Part shown: positions 1-8,622 of the stretch, piece by piece
Numbering within the stretch: the first letter of the stretch is position 1
How the letters are laid out: each line of letters starts with the position of its first letter
From: an uncultured Burkholderiales bacterium
GTDB taxonomy: Bacteria > Pseudomonadota > Gammaproteobacteria > Burkholderiales > Burkholderiaceae_C
Assembly (NCBI GenBank): GCA_903820745.1
Contig: CAIJIT010000031.1
Span: 1 to 40,155 of the forward strand
Direction: 5' to 3'
DNA: 40,155 bases
Position numbers and translations under genes: made by a program
The notes under the pieces: model-generated
What the model was told of the DNA's origin: nothing
What the model saw: the letters and a program-made list of their open reading frames with translations, nothing else
The model's database searches: none

Positions 1-177
1 AACGCCTTGAAAGGCACATCAAGTGGTCTTGTGCGCCGAGATCGCCCCGACATTGCGTCGAAATACTGGAAAGGCGTGCTGTGGTCGCCTTCGTACTTCG
101 TCGTCAGCGCAGGCGGTGCGCCACTGGAAACCATCAAGGCCTACGTCGAGGCGCAGCGCGCTTGCTCTGCACCGTAA
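1..177 (+). CDS. tnpA: IS200/IS605-family TnpA transposase, C-terminal part (cut by window edge)
   Basis: The reading frame is open from base 1 to a TAA at 175-177 and encodes 58 residues. It contains YWKGVLWSPSYFVVSAGG and then APLETIKAYVEAQ, which is the characteristic end of Y1/HUH transposases of the IS200/IS605 family. The YVEAQ segment fits the YxxxQ motif that carries the nucleophilic tyrosine in this family. The HUH motif would lie upstream, outside the window, so it cannot be seen whether the gene is intact. The next gene starts 64 bp downstream, so the element ends directly against the indolepyruvate oxidoreductase gene. Confidence 0.85.
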   Translation, partial: NALKGTSSGLVRRDRPDIASKYWKGVLWSPSYFVVSAGGAPLETIKAYVEAQRACSAP

Positions 178-225
178 GCAGCCCTCACGGGCTGCCCCTC
201 TACCTCCCCGCCATGACTGGCGGGG
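178..225 (+). mobile_element. Two hairpins at the right end of the IS200-like element
   Basis: Two perfect stem-loops follow the transposase stop. GCAGCCC/GGGCTGC (178-184 and 189-195) has a TCAC loop. CCCCGCC/GGCGGGG (206-212 and 219-225) has an ATGACT loop and is followed by TTTCT. IS200/IS605 elements carry subterminal hairpins that TnpA recognises, so one of these may be the right-end structure. The second could equally act as a rho-independent terminator. The exact element end cannot be set from one side. Confidence 0.5.
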
Positions 226-241
226 TTTCTCGGGAATTCCG

Positions 242-3200
242 ATGAATGCACCCTTGCCTGAACATATCCTGCGCGCGCTGGAGAAGGTCACGTTGGACGA
301 CAAATACTCGCTGGACAGCGGCCGCGCCTTCATGAGCGGTGTGCAAGCCCTGGTGCGACTGCCGATGCTGCAGCGCAAGCGTGACGCGCTGGCCGGACTG
401 AATACCGCCGGCTTCATCAGCGGCTACCGCGGCTCACCGCTGGGCGCTTATGACCAGTCGCTGCTGGCGGCCAAGAAGCATCTGGCGGCGCAGCACATCG
501 TCTTCCAGCCCGGCGTCAATGAAGAGCTGGCGGCCACTGCGGTTTGGGGCACACAGCAGCTGTCGCTGTTCCCGGAGAAAAGCAAATTCGACGGCGTCTT
601 CGGCATCTGGTACGGCAAAGGGCCCGGCGTCGACCGCAGCGTCGATGTCTTCAAACACGCCAATATGGCCGGCACCTCAAAGCATGGCGGCGTGATCGCG
701 ATCGCCGGTGACGACCATGTGGCCAAGAGCAGCACGGCCGCGCATCAGAGCGACCACGTCTTCAAAGCGGCTGGCTTTCCGGTGTTCTTCCCGAGCAGCG
801 TGCAAGAAATTCTGGACCTGGGCTTGCACGCGATCGCGCTGTCGCGTTTCTCGGGCGTCTGGTCAGGCATGAAGACGATCCAGGATGTCGTCGAGTCGAG
901 CGGCAGCGTCGACGTCGACCCCGATCGGGTCAGGATCATCATGCCGGAAGACTTCCAGATGCCCACTGGCGGGCTGCATCTGCGCTGGCCCGACTCGGCA
1001 CTCGAGCAAGAAGCCCGCTTGATGGAATACAAGTGGTATGCGGCGCTGGCCTATGTGCGCGCCAACAAGCTCAACTACAACGTCATTTCTGCCCCGCATG
1101 ACCGCTTCGGCATCATCGCCAGCGGCAAGGCCTACAACGACACGAGGCAGGCCATGCAGCAGCTCGGTCTGGACGAGGACAGTTGCCGGCGCATCGGCCT
1201 GCGCCTGCACAAGGTCAATGTCGTCTGGCCGCTGGAAGCCACGATCACCCGCGACTTCGCACGCGGGCTGCAGGAAATCCTGGTGATCGAGGAAAAGCGC
1301 CAGATCATCGAATACCAGGTCAAGGAAGAGCTTTACAACTGGCGCACCGATGTGCGGCCGAATGTGCTGGGCAAATTTGACGAAGCCGAGGGCGATGAAA
1401 GCGGCGGCGAATGGAGCCGGCCGAACCCGAGCCAGAACTGGCTGCTGCGCCCGCAGGCCGATCTGACCCCGGAGCTGATCGCCCGCGCGATCGCCAAGCG
1501 GCTGAAGAAGCTCGGCGTTGACGCTGACATCGTGGCCAGGCTGGACGCCGGCATGGCGCGGCTCGATGCCAAGGAGCAGTCCCTCAAGCTCGAAATCCAG
1601 GCGGCGGCCGGCGCTGACCGGATTCCCTGGTTCTGCAGCGGTTGCCCGCACAACACCAGCACCCATGTGCCTGAAGGCTCGCGTGCGGTGGCCGGCATCG
1701 GCTGCCACTACATGGTCAACTGGATGCCCGGCCGCAACACCTCGACCTTCACGCAGATGGGCGGCGAAGGCGCGACCTGGGTCGGTCAGGCGCCGTTCAC
1801 GAACGAACAACATATCTTTGCCAATCTCGGCGACGGCACCTACTTCCATTCGGGCAGTCTGGCGATTCGCCAGGCAATCGCTGCCGGCGTCAACATCACC
1901 TACAAGATCCTCTACAACGATGCAGTCGCGATGACCGGCGGTCAGCGGGTCGGCGAGCGGCCCGAAGGCCATTCGGTCCTGCAGATCATGCGCAGCGTCA
2001 GCGCCGAGGGTGCTTCCGCCGTCGTCATCGTCACCGATGAGCCGGAAAAATATCAGGGCATTTCCCTGCTTGAAGGGGTCAACGTCGAGCACCGCGACCA
2101 GCTCGACGCGGTCCAGCGCCGCTTCAGGGAAATCAAGGGCTGCTCGGTGATCATCTATGACCAGACCTGTGCCACCGAAAAACGCCGCCGCCGCAAGCGC
2201 GGCAAGCTGGTCGACCCGGCCAAACGCGTCGTGATCAACGAGCTCGTCTGCGAAGGCTGCGGTGACTGCTCGGTGCAATCGAATTGCCTCAGCGTCGAGC
2301 CGCTCGAGACCGAATTCGGCCGCAAGCGCCAGATCAACCAGAACAGCTGCAACAAGGACTATTCCTGCCTGAAAGGTTTCTGCCCGAGCTTTGTCACCGT
2401 CGAGGGCGGGGCGCTGAAGAAGCCGAAACAGGCGCAGCGCCCGAGCCCGTTCGACGCCGGCCTGGGCCTGCTGCCAACGCCCTCGCTGCCTGACTCGACC
2501 CGCGCCTGGGGCATCGTCGTCGCCGGCGTCGGCGGCACCGGCGTAATCACGATCGGCCAATTGCTCGGCATGGCCGCGCATCTTGAAGGCAAGGCCGTGA
2601 TCACGCAGGACTCGGCAGGTCTGGCGCAAAAAGGCGGCAGCACCTGGAGCCATATCCAGATCGCCGACAGCGCCCAGGCGATCTGCACCACCAAGGTCAG
2701 TGACGCCGATCTGGTGATCGCCTGCGATGCCATCGTCGCCGCCAACAAAACCACCTTGACGGTGATGGCCCTGGGCCGCAGCTATGTGGCGATGAACACC
2801 CATGCTTCGCCAACTGCAGCCTTGGTCAACGATGCCAACTGGCATTTCCCGGCCAGCGCCTGCGAAAGCGCGGTCGGCAAGGCAGTCGGCAAGGAAAATA
2901 TCGGGCTTTTCGACGCCGAAGAAGTGGCGGTCAAGCTGCTCGGCGATTCGCTCTACACCAACCCCTTGCTGCTTGGCTTTGCCTGGCAAAAGGGCCGCGT
3001 GCCGCTCAGCCATGCAGCCATGCTGCGCGCGATCGAGCTCAATGCGGTGCAGGTCGACAACAACAAGGCTGCCTTCGAATGGGGGCGGCGCTGCGCCGAC
3101 GATCTGGCTGCGGTCCAGGCCCTGTATGCGGCCCGCCAGGTCATCAACATCGTCAAGCGTGCCGGCGTCGATGAACTGATTGCCAAACGCGTCGAATTCC

Positions 3201-3796
3201 TCACCGATTACCAGAACCCAGCCTATGCCCAGAGCTACCGGGAATTCGTCGAGAAAGTCCGTGCCGCCGAGAGCCCTTTGGCCTCGACGAGACTGACCGA
3301 AGCGGTGGCGCGCTACCTGTTCAAGCTGATGGCTTTCAAGGACGAATACGAAGTCGCACGCTTGCATGTCGACGAAAAATTCAGCGCCAGCATCGCCGCC
3401 AGGTTCGAGGGTGATTACAAGATCGTCCACCATCTGGCACCGCCGCTGCTGGCCAGGACGAACGAAAAAGGCGAGCTGCAAAAAAGTCGTTTTGGCGCCT
3501 GGATCCGCCCTGCATTTTTGGTGCTGTCCAAGCTCAAAGGCCTGCGCGGCAGCGCTTTCGATCCCTTCGGCTACAGCGCAGAGCGCCGCACCGAGCGCGC
3601 CTTGATTGACGAGTACCGCAGCAGCATCGACGCCTTGCTGGCACGCGGGCTGAGCGCCGAGAGACTGCAGCTGGCGGTCGAGATCGCCCGCATCCCCGAA
3701 GAAATCCGCGGCTATGGTCATGTCAAGGTCAGGCATCTGAAGGCGGCAAGAACCAAGTGGGACGCCTTGATGGCGCAATGGCTGAAGGCCGGCTGA
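242..3796 (+). CDS. Fused indolepyruvate:ferredoxin oxidoreductase (IorA-IorB type)
   Basis: A 1184-residue enzyme expected to decarboxylate aryl-pyruvates (indolepyruvate, phenylpyruvate) oxidatively to the acyl-CoA with ferredoxin as electron acceptor, in the cytosol during aromatic amino acid breakdown. Visible parts in order: an N-terminal 2-oxoacid oxidoreductase region (GFISGYRGSPLGAYDQ); a TPP-binding region from about residue 485 (GIGCHYMVNW, then GDGTYFHSG); a Cys-rich Fe-S segment from residue 670 (CEGCGDCSVQSNC, then CNKDYSCLKGFCPS); and a gamma-type domain from about residue 757 (GIVVAGVGGTGVITIGQ). A long C-terminal extension follows. The length matches the fused proteobacterial form of about 1150-1190 residues. 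The start at 242 is chosen because the protein there begins MNAPLPEHILRALEKV, as in the family, and GGGAATTCCG precedes it. The in-frame stretch back to base 23 runs through the transposase tail and is not coding. Confidence 0.93.
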   Translation: MNAPLPEHILRALEKVTLDDKYSLDSGRAFMSGVQALVRLPMLQRKRDALAGLNTAGFISGYRGSPLGAYDQSLLAAKKHLAAQHIVFQPGVNEELAATAVWGTQQLSLFPEKSKFDGVFGIWYGKGPGVDRSVDVFKHANMAGTSKHGGVIAIAGDDHVAKSSTAAHQSDHVFKAAGFPVFFPSSVQEILDLGLHAIALSRFSGVWSGMKTIQDVVESSGSVDVDPDRVRIIMPEDFQMPTGGLHLRWPDSALEQEARLMEYKWYAALAYVRANKLNYNVISAPHDRFGIIASGKAYNDTRQAMQQLGLDEDSCRRIGLRLHKVNVVWPLEATITRDFARGLQEILVIEEKRQIIEYQVKEELYNWRTDVRPNVLGKFDEAEGDESGGEWSRPNPSQNWLLRPQADLTPELIARAIAKRLKKLGVDADIVARLDAGMARLDAKEQSLKLEIQAAAGADRIPWFCSGCPHNTSTHVPEGSRAVAGIGCHYMVNWMPGRNTSTFTQMGGEGATWVGQAPFTNEQHIFANLGDGTYFHSGSLAIRQAIAAGVNITYKILYNDAVAMTGGQRVGERPEGHSVLQIMRSVSAEGASAVVIVTDEPEKYQGISLLEGVNVEHRDQLDAVQRRFREIKGCSVIIYDQTCATEKRRRRKRGKLVDPAKRVVINELVCEGCGDCSVQSNCLSVEPLETEFGRKRQINQNSCNKDYSCLKGFCPSFVTVEGGALKKPKQAQRPSPFDAGLGLLPTPSLPDSTRAWGIVVAGVGGTGVITIGQLLGMAAHLEGKAVITQDSAGLAQKGGSTWSHIQIADSAQAICTTKVSDADLVIACDAIVAANKTTLTVMALGRSYVAMNTHASPTAALVNDANWHFPASACESAVGKAVGKENIGLFDAEEVAVKLLGDSLYTNPLLLGFAWQKGRVPLSHAAMLRAIELNAVQVDNNKAAFEWGRRCADDLAAVQALYAARQVINIVKRAGVDELIAKRVEFLTDYQNPAYAQSYREFVEKVRAAESPLASTRLTEAVARYLFKLMAFKDEYEVARLHVDEKFSASIAARFEGDYKIVHHLAPPLLARTNEKGELQKSRFGAWIRPAFLVLSKLKGLRGSAFDPFGYSAERRTERALIDEYRSSIDALLARGLSAERLQLAVEIARIPEEIRGYGHVKVRHLKAARTKWDALMAQWLKAG

Positions 3797-3823
3797 ACCT
3801 GACTGAGGCACAATCGGGAAACG

Positions 3824-4129
3824 ATGCGTAAGGCCCTGCTCTCGCTGCTCCTGCCCCTGTTCATGCTGCTGTCGCAGCAGGGCGCGCTGTGGCATGAGGT
3901 CGGCCATTTCGGCAATGGTCAGGCTCCGGCCAGCCAGAAGAAAGAGACGCTCGACAAGGTCTGCGAATCCTGCATCGCCTTCGCCCATCTGGCCGCCGCG
4001 GCGAAGCCTGAATTGTTTGCTTCGGCCAGCACGGCCCTCACTTATGCAGCGCCTGCGACTGGCCAACTTGCCTCGGTTGCCTCGGCAGCACCGGCACAGC
4101 GCAGCCGCGGTCCGCCTGCTTTCCTCTGA
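3824..4129 (+). CDS. Small secreted His/Cys protein (DUF2946-like) before a TonB receptor
   Basis: A 101-residue protein with a clear signal peptide (MRKALLSLLLPLFMLLSQQG). The mature part carries a WHEVGH segment (HxxxH) and a CESC pair (CxxC), then an Ala-rich tail ending SRGPPAFL. This layout resembles the small DUF2946-type periplasmic proteins that sit beside copper-related or TonB genes in proteobacteria, which often end in a similar RGPP segment. Metal binding is inferred from the His and Cys pairs only. The gene begins 27 bp after the IOR stop and ends 81 bp before the TonB receptor start, so it most likely works with the receptor. Confidence 0.7.
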   Translation: MRKALLSLLLPLFMLLSQQGALWHEVGHFGNGQAPASQKKETLDKVCESCIAFAHLAAAAKPELFASASTALTYAAPATGQLASVASAAPAQRSRGPPAFL

Positions 4130-4210
4130 TCGTTTTGCCAGTTGGTTTGTCTTGGGTCCGGTGACGGAATCAAGGCCGATTTCATTGTCAGGTTCAGAGG
4201 AATTGAAAAA

Positions 4211-6316
4211 ATGTTTACCCCAAGCAAGCGCCTGCTGGCGCTGGCTGTTCTTGTCGGCATGCCATTGGCAGGGCTGGCTGACGAAGTCCAGTCTCTGCAA
4301 AAAGTCGAAGTCACGAGCAGCCGAAAAAAACTCGACGAAGCGCGCAATGGCCTTTCACCCGATACCGGCAGCTCGGTCTACCGGCTCGATAGCCAGGACA
4401 TCAAGAATTTGCCACTCGGCGACAGTACGCCGCTGAACCAGGTGATCCTGCAGACACCCGGCGTGGTGCAGGGCTCGTATGGCCAGTTGCATGTCCGCGG
4501 CGACCATGGCAATGTGCAGTACCGGATCAACGGCGTGATCATTCCTGAATCGATTGGTGGCTTCGGCCAGGCATTGGAAACCCGTTTCGCCGACCATCTC
4601 AGCATCTTGACCGGCGCGCTGCCGGCGCAATATGGCTTGCACAACGCGGCCGTGGTCGACATCCAGAGCAAGGGCGAAATGGCCGCCGATGACGCCAGCA
4701 TCAGCTTCACCGGCGGCAGCCGCGGTCATGCGGAAACCTCGGTCGAGGCCAGTGGCACCGAGGGCTCATTCAGCTATTACCTGACCGGCTCGACGATGCG
4801 CGATGGCAGCGGCATCGAGAATCCGACACCGTCCAACAATGCCCTGCACGACCAGACCAGGCAGACCAAAAGCTTCGGCTATCTGTCCTATCTGCTGGAC
4901 GCAGACAGCCGCATCAGCGTGCTGTTCGGCAGCAGCGACAACCGCTTCCAGATTCCCAACCTGCCGGGCGAGCAGCCCCAGTTCAACCTCGCGTCGACGC
5001 CGCCGCTTGATTCGGCCAAGCTCGACGCGAACCAGCGCGAGCGCAACCGCTTCGCTGCGCTGAGCTACCAGGGCGTGATCGGTGCTTCACTGGACTATCA
5101 ACTGTCGGTTTTCCAGCGGGTCACCGATGTGCATTACCAGCCCGACCCGGTCGGCGACCTGCAGTTCAACGGCGTCGCTGCCGACATCCTGCGACGCAAT
5201 CAGGCCAGCGGCCTGCAGGCCGACTTCAGCTACCGGCTGGGTGCTCACCATACCTTGCGCAGCGGGCTGTTCGCCCAAGCGGAAACAGCCAGCGCAGCCA
5301 ACAGCGCCACCGTTTTTGCGGCTGATACCGATGGCATGCAGACCAGCAATCGGCCGATACAGATCCAGGATGGCTCCAGCATCAAGGGCCGGCTCTGGGG
5401 TGCCTACTTGCAGGACGAATGGCGGATCAGCCCGCCATTGACACTCAACTACGGCCTGCGCTATGACCAGGTCAGGACGGTGGTCGATGAACACCAACTG
5501 AGCCCTCGCGTCGGCATCGTTTACGACATCAACAAGAACCTGCGCCTGCATGCCGGCTATGCCAGCTATTTCACGCCGCCATCGACCGAGAAGATCGACA
5601 GCACTTCGGTGCAGAAGTTCCTCGGCACCACCAATGCCCTGCCTTCGAACGCCAATATGGCCATCCGATCGGAACGCTCTGACTACCTTGATGCCGGCCT
5701 GGCCTATCAACTCACGCCGCAAATCACGCTGGGGCTGGATGGCTATCACCGCGCGATCAAGCATTTGCAGGATGAAGGCCAATTCGGCAAGGCGCTGATC
5801 TACTCGGCCTTCAACTTCAAGCAGGGCCGGATCTATGGGCTCGACCTGTCGGCGAGCTACCGCGACAAGCAGATTTCAAGCTACCTGAACCTCGGCCTGA
5901 GCCATGCGATGGCTCAAGGCGTGGAGAGCGGACAGTTCAATTTCTCGCAGGATGAGCTCGACTACATCAACTCGCATTGGGTCCACCTCGACCATGAGCA
6001 GCGGCTCAGCGCCTCGGCCGGTCTGTCCTACCGCTTCGAGACCCAGTTGAATTTGAGCGCCGATGCGCTGTTCGGCAGTGGTATGCGCAAGGGCTTTGCC
6101 AACACCGAACGCCTGCCGAGCTATGCCACGGTGAACCTGGCAGTCGCCAAGCCGGTCGACTTCGGGTCCGGCTTGGGCAAGCTAGACCTCCGGCTCGCCC
6201 TGAACAACCTGTTCGACCGCATCTATCAGCTCCGCGATGGCTCGGGCATCGGCGTCGGCGCGCCGCAATACGGCATGCGCCGGACTATTTACCTGGGCGC
6301 CAGCAAGTCTTTCTAA
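4211..6316 (+). CDS. TonB-dependent outer-membrane receptor (first of two)
   Basis: A 701-residue receptor that would import a substrate across the outer membrane using TonB/ExbBD energy. It has a signal peptide (MFTPSKRLLALAVLVGMPLAGLA), a possible TonB box near QKVEVTSS, and a plug domain with NQVILQTPGVVQGSYGQLHV and YRINGVIIPE. A 22-strand type barrel follows, with NYGLRYDQVRTV, SPRVGIVYDINKNLRLHAGY and LRLALNNLFDRIYQLRDG, and the protein ends in an aromatic residue (ASKSF) as needed for barrel assembly. The start at 4211 is supported by AGAGGA 8-13 bp upstream and by the signal peptide. The earlier in-frame ATG at 4142 would bury the signal peptide. The substrate is unknown. The small His/Cys protein next to it hints at a metal or metal complex. 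Confidence 0.92.
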   Translation: MFTPSKRLLALAVLVGMPLAGLADEVQSLQKVEVTSSRKKLDEARNGLSPDTGSSVYRLDSQDIKNLPLGDSTPLNQVILQTPGVVQGSYGQLHVRGDHGNVQYRINGVIIPESIGGFGQALETRFADHLSILTGALPAQYGLHNAAVVDIQSKGEMAADDASISFTGGSRGHAETSVEASGTEGSFSYYLTGSTMRDGSGIENPTPSNNALHDQTRQTKSFGYLSYLLDADSRISVLFGSSDNRFQIPNLPGEQPQFNLASTPPLDSAKLDANQRERNRFAALSYQGVIGASLDYQLSVFQRVTDVHYQPDPVGDLQFNGVAADILRRNQASGLQADFSYRLGAHHTLRSGLFAQAETASAANSATVFAADTDGMQTSNRPIQIQDGSSIKGRLWGAYLQDEWRISPPLTLNYGLRYDQVRTVVDEHQLSPRVGIVYDINKNLRLHAGYASYFTPPSTEKIDSTSVQKFLGTTNALPSNANMAIRSERSDYLDAGLAYQLTPQITLGLDGYHRAIKHLQDEGQFGKALIYSAFNFKQGRIYGLDLSASYRDKQISSYLNLGLSHAMAQGVESGQFNFSQDELDYINSHWVHLDHEQRLSASAGLSYRFETQLNLSADALFGSGMRKGFANTERLPSYATVNLAVAKPVDFGSGLGKLDLRLALNNLFDRIYQLRDGSGIGVGAPQYGMRRTIYLGASKSF

Positions 6317-6327
6317 GGCTTTCGCTT

Positions 6328-7581
6328 TCAGTCCGTGTTGGCTTGCAAGCAGACCCGGGTCTGAGCCAGGAAATCATCAGCCAGTTGTTCAGCTTCAGCT
6401 CGACTGGCTGCGCAGGTCATGACATAGCCGATCCGGTCCGCATTCTGCAGCGGGCGCCGGACCCTGTCGCCGGGCAATTTCAATAGCTCGACACAACGCA
6501 CGCCAGGGGCCGGCTGCAAGGGCAAATCGACCCGCTCGAGGATGCCCTCCCGATCAGCCACGATCCAGCGCGTCACGGCCACAGCGGGCGTTTGGGTGGT
6601 CAACGGGGCGAGCGTCTCGCCGAGGTGCAAGGAAATCAGATCGGCATGAATGGATCGATCCAGCGCATAGCCGATCAGACGCGCAATCTTGGCCCCCACC
6701 AGGCGGGAGTTGATCTCGATCAGCTGGGGTCCGCTATCGGTCAGCATCAACTCGGTATGGGCAGCACCACAATCAAAGCCGACCGCATCGAGTGCGGCAA
6801 AGACATAGCGTTCAATCGCCTCGACCGTCGGGTTGTTGGGGGTAAAGCAACCGCCAAAAATCGCAAATGAAGGGGGTTCAAAAAACAGTTTTTCGTTGAT
6901 GCCCAGGAGCTGATGCCGGCCATCGACCGTCAGGGTGTCGCAGCCGATGAACCTTCCTGACAGGTAGCGCTCGACCAGCCATCGATCGTTGGCAAGCACG
7001 CCCAAACCGTAGTCGGCTCGGCATGGCAATAAATCATCCAGCGGGCTCAGCATCGGGTCGAGATCTTCGGGATGACGCAACAGGATGATGTTCTGTGAAC
7101 CATAGCCGTCGGCGGGCTTGATCAGCACGGGCAAACCCATGGTCTTGACTGCCTGTTGGAGTTCCTGGTTCGACTGGGCGAGCATGAATTCTGGCTGCGC
7201 CAGACCTTGCTCGGCGAGACGACTGCGCACATCGAATTTGTCACGCAACAAGGCCGCGCTGGCCGGGTTCAAATGCCGCACACCCAGACGTTCGGCAAGT
7301 CGCGCCGCCTCGGTCATGCGAATATCTATCAGACACAAGACGGCGTCAATCGGCCTGTGCGCATGCAGGGCCAGAATGCGTTGTTCGACCGCTGCATAGT
7401 CGAATGGCGAGATTTCAATCAGTTCACGCGCTGCCGCCAATTTGACGTTGACCAAGGTCTGCTGCTGGTACAGCGCCAGATGCGAGGTCAGGAAAGTGAA
7501 CTCGTCACTTCGCTCAATCGCAGCCTGGACAATGTCGACATCGTTGCCGCCGGGTAAATCGATGATCAGCAAATGGGCCAT
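6328..7581 (-). CDS. ATP-grasp enzyme, L-amino-acid-ligase-like
   Basis: A 417-residue ATP-grasp protein, last gene of the minus-strand operon. Seen: a Rossmann-like N-terminal domain (HLLIIDLPGGNDVDIVQAAI), the ATP-grasp lysine strand (GLPVLIKPADGYGSQNIILL), WLVERYLSG, and the metal-binding end HTELMLTDSGPQLIEINSRL with the E-x-N pair. The HTEL...EINxRL pattern resembles the BacD-type L-amino-acid ligases and carnosine synthase relatives, which join a carboxylate to an amine through an acyl phosphate. I infer amide-bond formation on a small molecule or peptide. ATG at 7581 is preferred over TTG at 7584. It lies 21 bp after the FGE-like gene stop, so it is co-transcribed. Its stop is 11 bp from the convergent TonB receptor stop. 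Confidence 0.88.
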   Translation of the reverse strand: MAHLLIIDLPGGNDVDIVQAAIERSDEFTFLTSHLALYQQQTLVNVKLAAARELIEISPFDYAAVEQRILALHAHRPIDAVLCLIDIRMTEAARLAERLGVRHLNPASAALLRDKFDVRSRLAEQGLAQPEFMLAQSNQELQQAVKTMGLPVLIKPADGYGSQNIILLRHPEDLDPMLSPLDDLLPCRADYGLGVLANDRWLVERYLSGRFIGCDTLTVDGRHQLLGINEKLFFEPPSFAIFGGCFTPNNPTVEAIERYVFAALDAVGFDCGAAHTELMLTDSGPQLIEINSRLVGAKIARLIGYALDRSIHADLISLHLGETLAPLTTQTPAVAVTRWIVADREGILERVDLPLQPAPGVRCVELLKLPGDRVRRPLQNADRIGYVMTCAASRAEAEQLADDFLAQTRVCLQANTD

Positions 7582-7602
7582 CAAGGCTTTCAGGGCAAAA
7601 GT

Positions 7603-8622
7603 TCAGATGCTTTCGGCCAGCCGAAAGCCCATCGCATAGGTGGCTGAGCGAGGATTGTGTCCATGGCGGCGACGCGTGCGCGCCAGGTCACGGAACCGGG
7701 CGAAGCTGCCTCCCCGGGCGACACGGTAGTTGCCGTGAATCTGCGCCAGATGATCCGCGATCCACTCGCCGCCCGGGTAGGCGGCGTAGTTTTCAGACGT
7801 ATATTCTTCGACATTGCCGGCCAGGTCCGAGACGCCGTAGGTCGACTCGCCACCGACAAATGCCCCGACTGGCGAACTGGTCAAGAGGCCGGTCTCGGCG
7901 GTGTTGGCCAAGTTCGCATCAAAACGCTCGCCCCAGGGAAATTCACTGCCTTGCGGCCCTGCCGCCGCCCATTCCCATTCCGCTTCGGTGGGCAAACGAA
8001 ACCCGCGTCCGCTGCGCTGCGCCAGCCATTGAGCATAGGCGTCGGCCGCTGCGGCGCTGACCGTATAGACAGGATGATTGGCCAGCGCCTGCGGGAACTG
8101 CCTGAATTGCCAACTGCCGGGCAGCTCTGCATAGCCTGTATCCAGCAGGAACTCACGGTATTCGGCATGGGTCACCGGATAGCGGGCCAGACGGAAGGCT
8201 TTCAAGCTCAGCCGATGGCGTGGGCACTCCTTGGCGAACCAGCTGCGGTCGAGCCCCAGCCCGGCGTAGCGCAGCATCACCTGGTCGAGTTGCGCAGAAT
8301 CGAGACCGATCTGGACTTCACCGCCCGGCACCGCCAGCATCTCGGGATGCTCGCAACGGATGCGCGGGTCACCCAGCAGCGCCAGCAATCCACCGCTGGC
8401 CAGACGCAAGGCCAGCGAAGACAGCGGTGACGCCAATGTCTCGAGCAGTTGATCGATCGAACGTCCACGCAGCTCCGCATAGGCCGTCGGTAGCGCTGCA
8501 TCAAGGCGCCCGGCGACATAGCGCAACGGCAGCCCCAGGCGTTCGCGGTCGCTCAGTTCCGCACAGAGAATGGCTTTGAACTGCGGCCAATGCCATGCAG
8601 GATCGGGACCAACCCCAGACAT
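7603..8622 (-). CDS. Formylglycine-generating enzyme (FGE/EgtB-fold) family protein
   Basis: A 339-residue protein. Residues 1 to about 90 are not recognised. From about residue 95 it is an FGE-sulfatase domain: MLAVPGGEVQIG, FRLARYPVTHAEYREFL, GRGFRLPTEAEWEWAA, SDLAGNVEEYTSENYAAYPG and a C-terminal segment at 303-339 starting RGGSFARFRDLARTRRRHG and ending GFRLAES. True aerobic FGEs bind copper through two cysteines in that last segment. Both are missing here, and the segment looks more like the EgtB/SenA branch. No EgtB-like N-terminal DinB domain with its iron-binding histidines is seen. The protein may use another metal site or be non-catalytic. The start overlaps the preceding flavoprotein stop (TGATG). 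Confidence 0.88.
   Translation of the reverse strand: MSGVGPDPAWHWPQFKAILCAELSDRERLGLPLRYVAGRLDAALPTAYAELRGRSIDQLLETLASPLSSLALRLASGGLLALLGDPRIRCEHPEMLAVPGGEVQIGLDSAQLDQVMLRYAGLGLDRSWFAKECPRHRLSLKAFRLARYPVTHAEYREFLLDTGYAELPGSWQFRQFPQALANHPVYTVSAAAADAYAQWLAQRSGRGFRLPTEAEWEWAAAGPQGSEFPWGERFDANLANTAETGLLTSSPVGAFVGGESTYGVSDLAGNVEEYTSENYAAYPGGEWIADHLAQIHGNYRVARGGSFARFRDLARTRRRHGHNPRSATYAMGFRLAESI

Noticed and set aside
863-4300. 1145-codon open frame on the minus strand opposite the IOR gene
   Set aside because: It lies antisense to an unmistakable full-length enzyme and has a low-complexity composition without any recognisable domain. Long antisense frames are expected opposite GC-rich genes.
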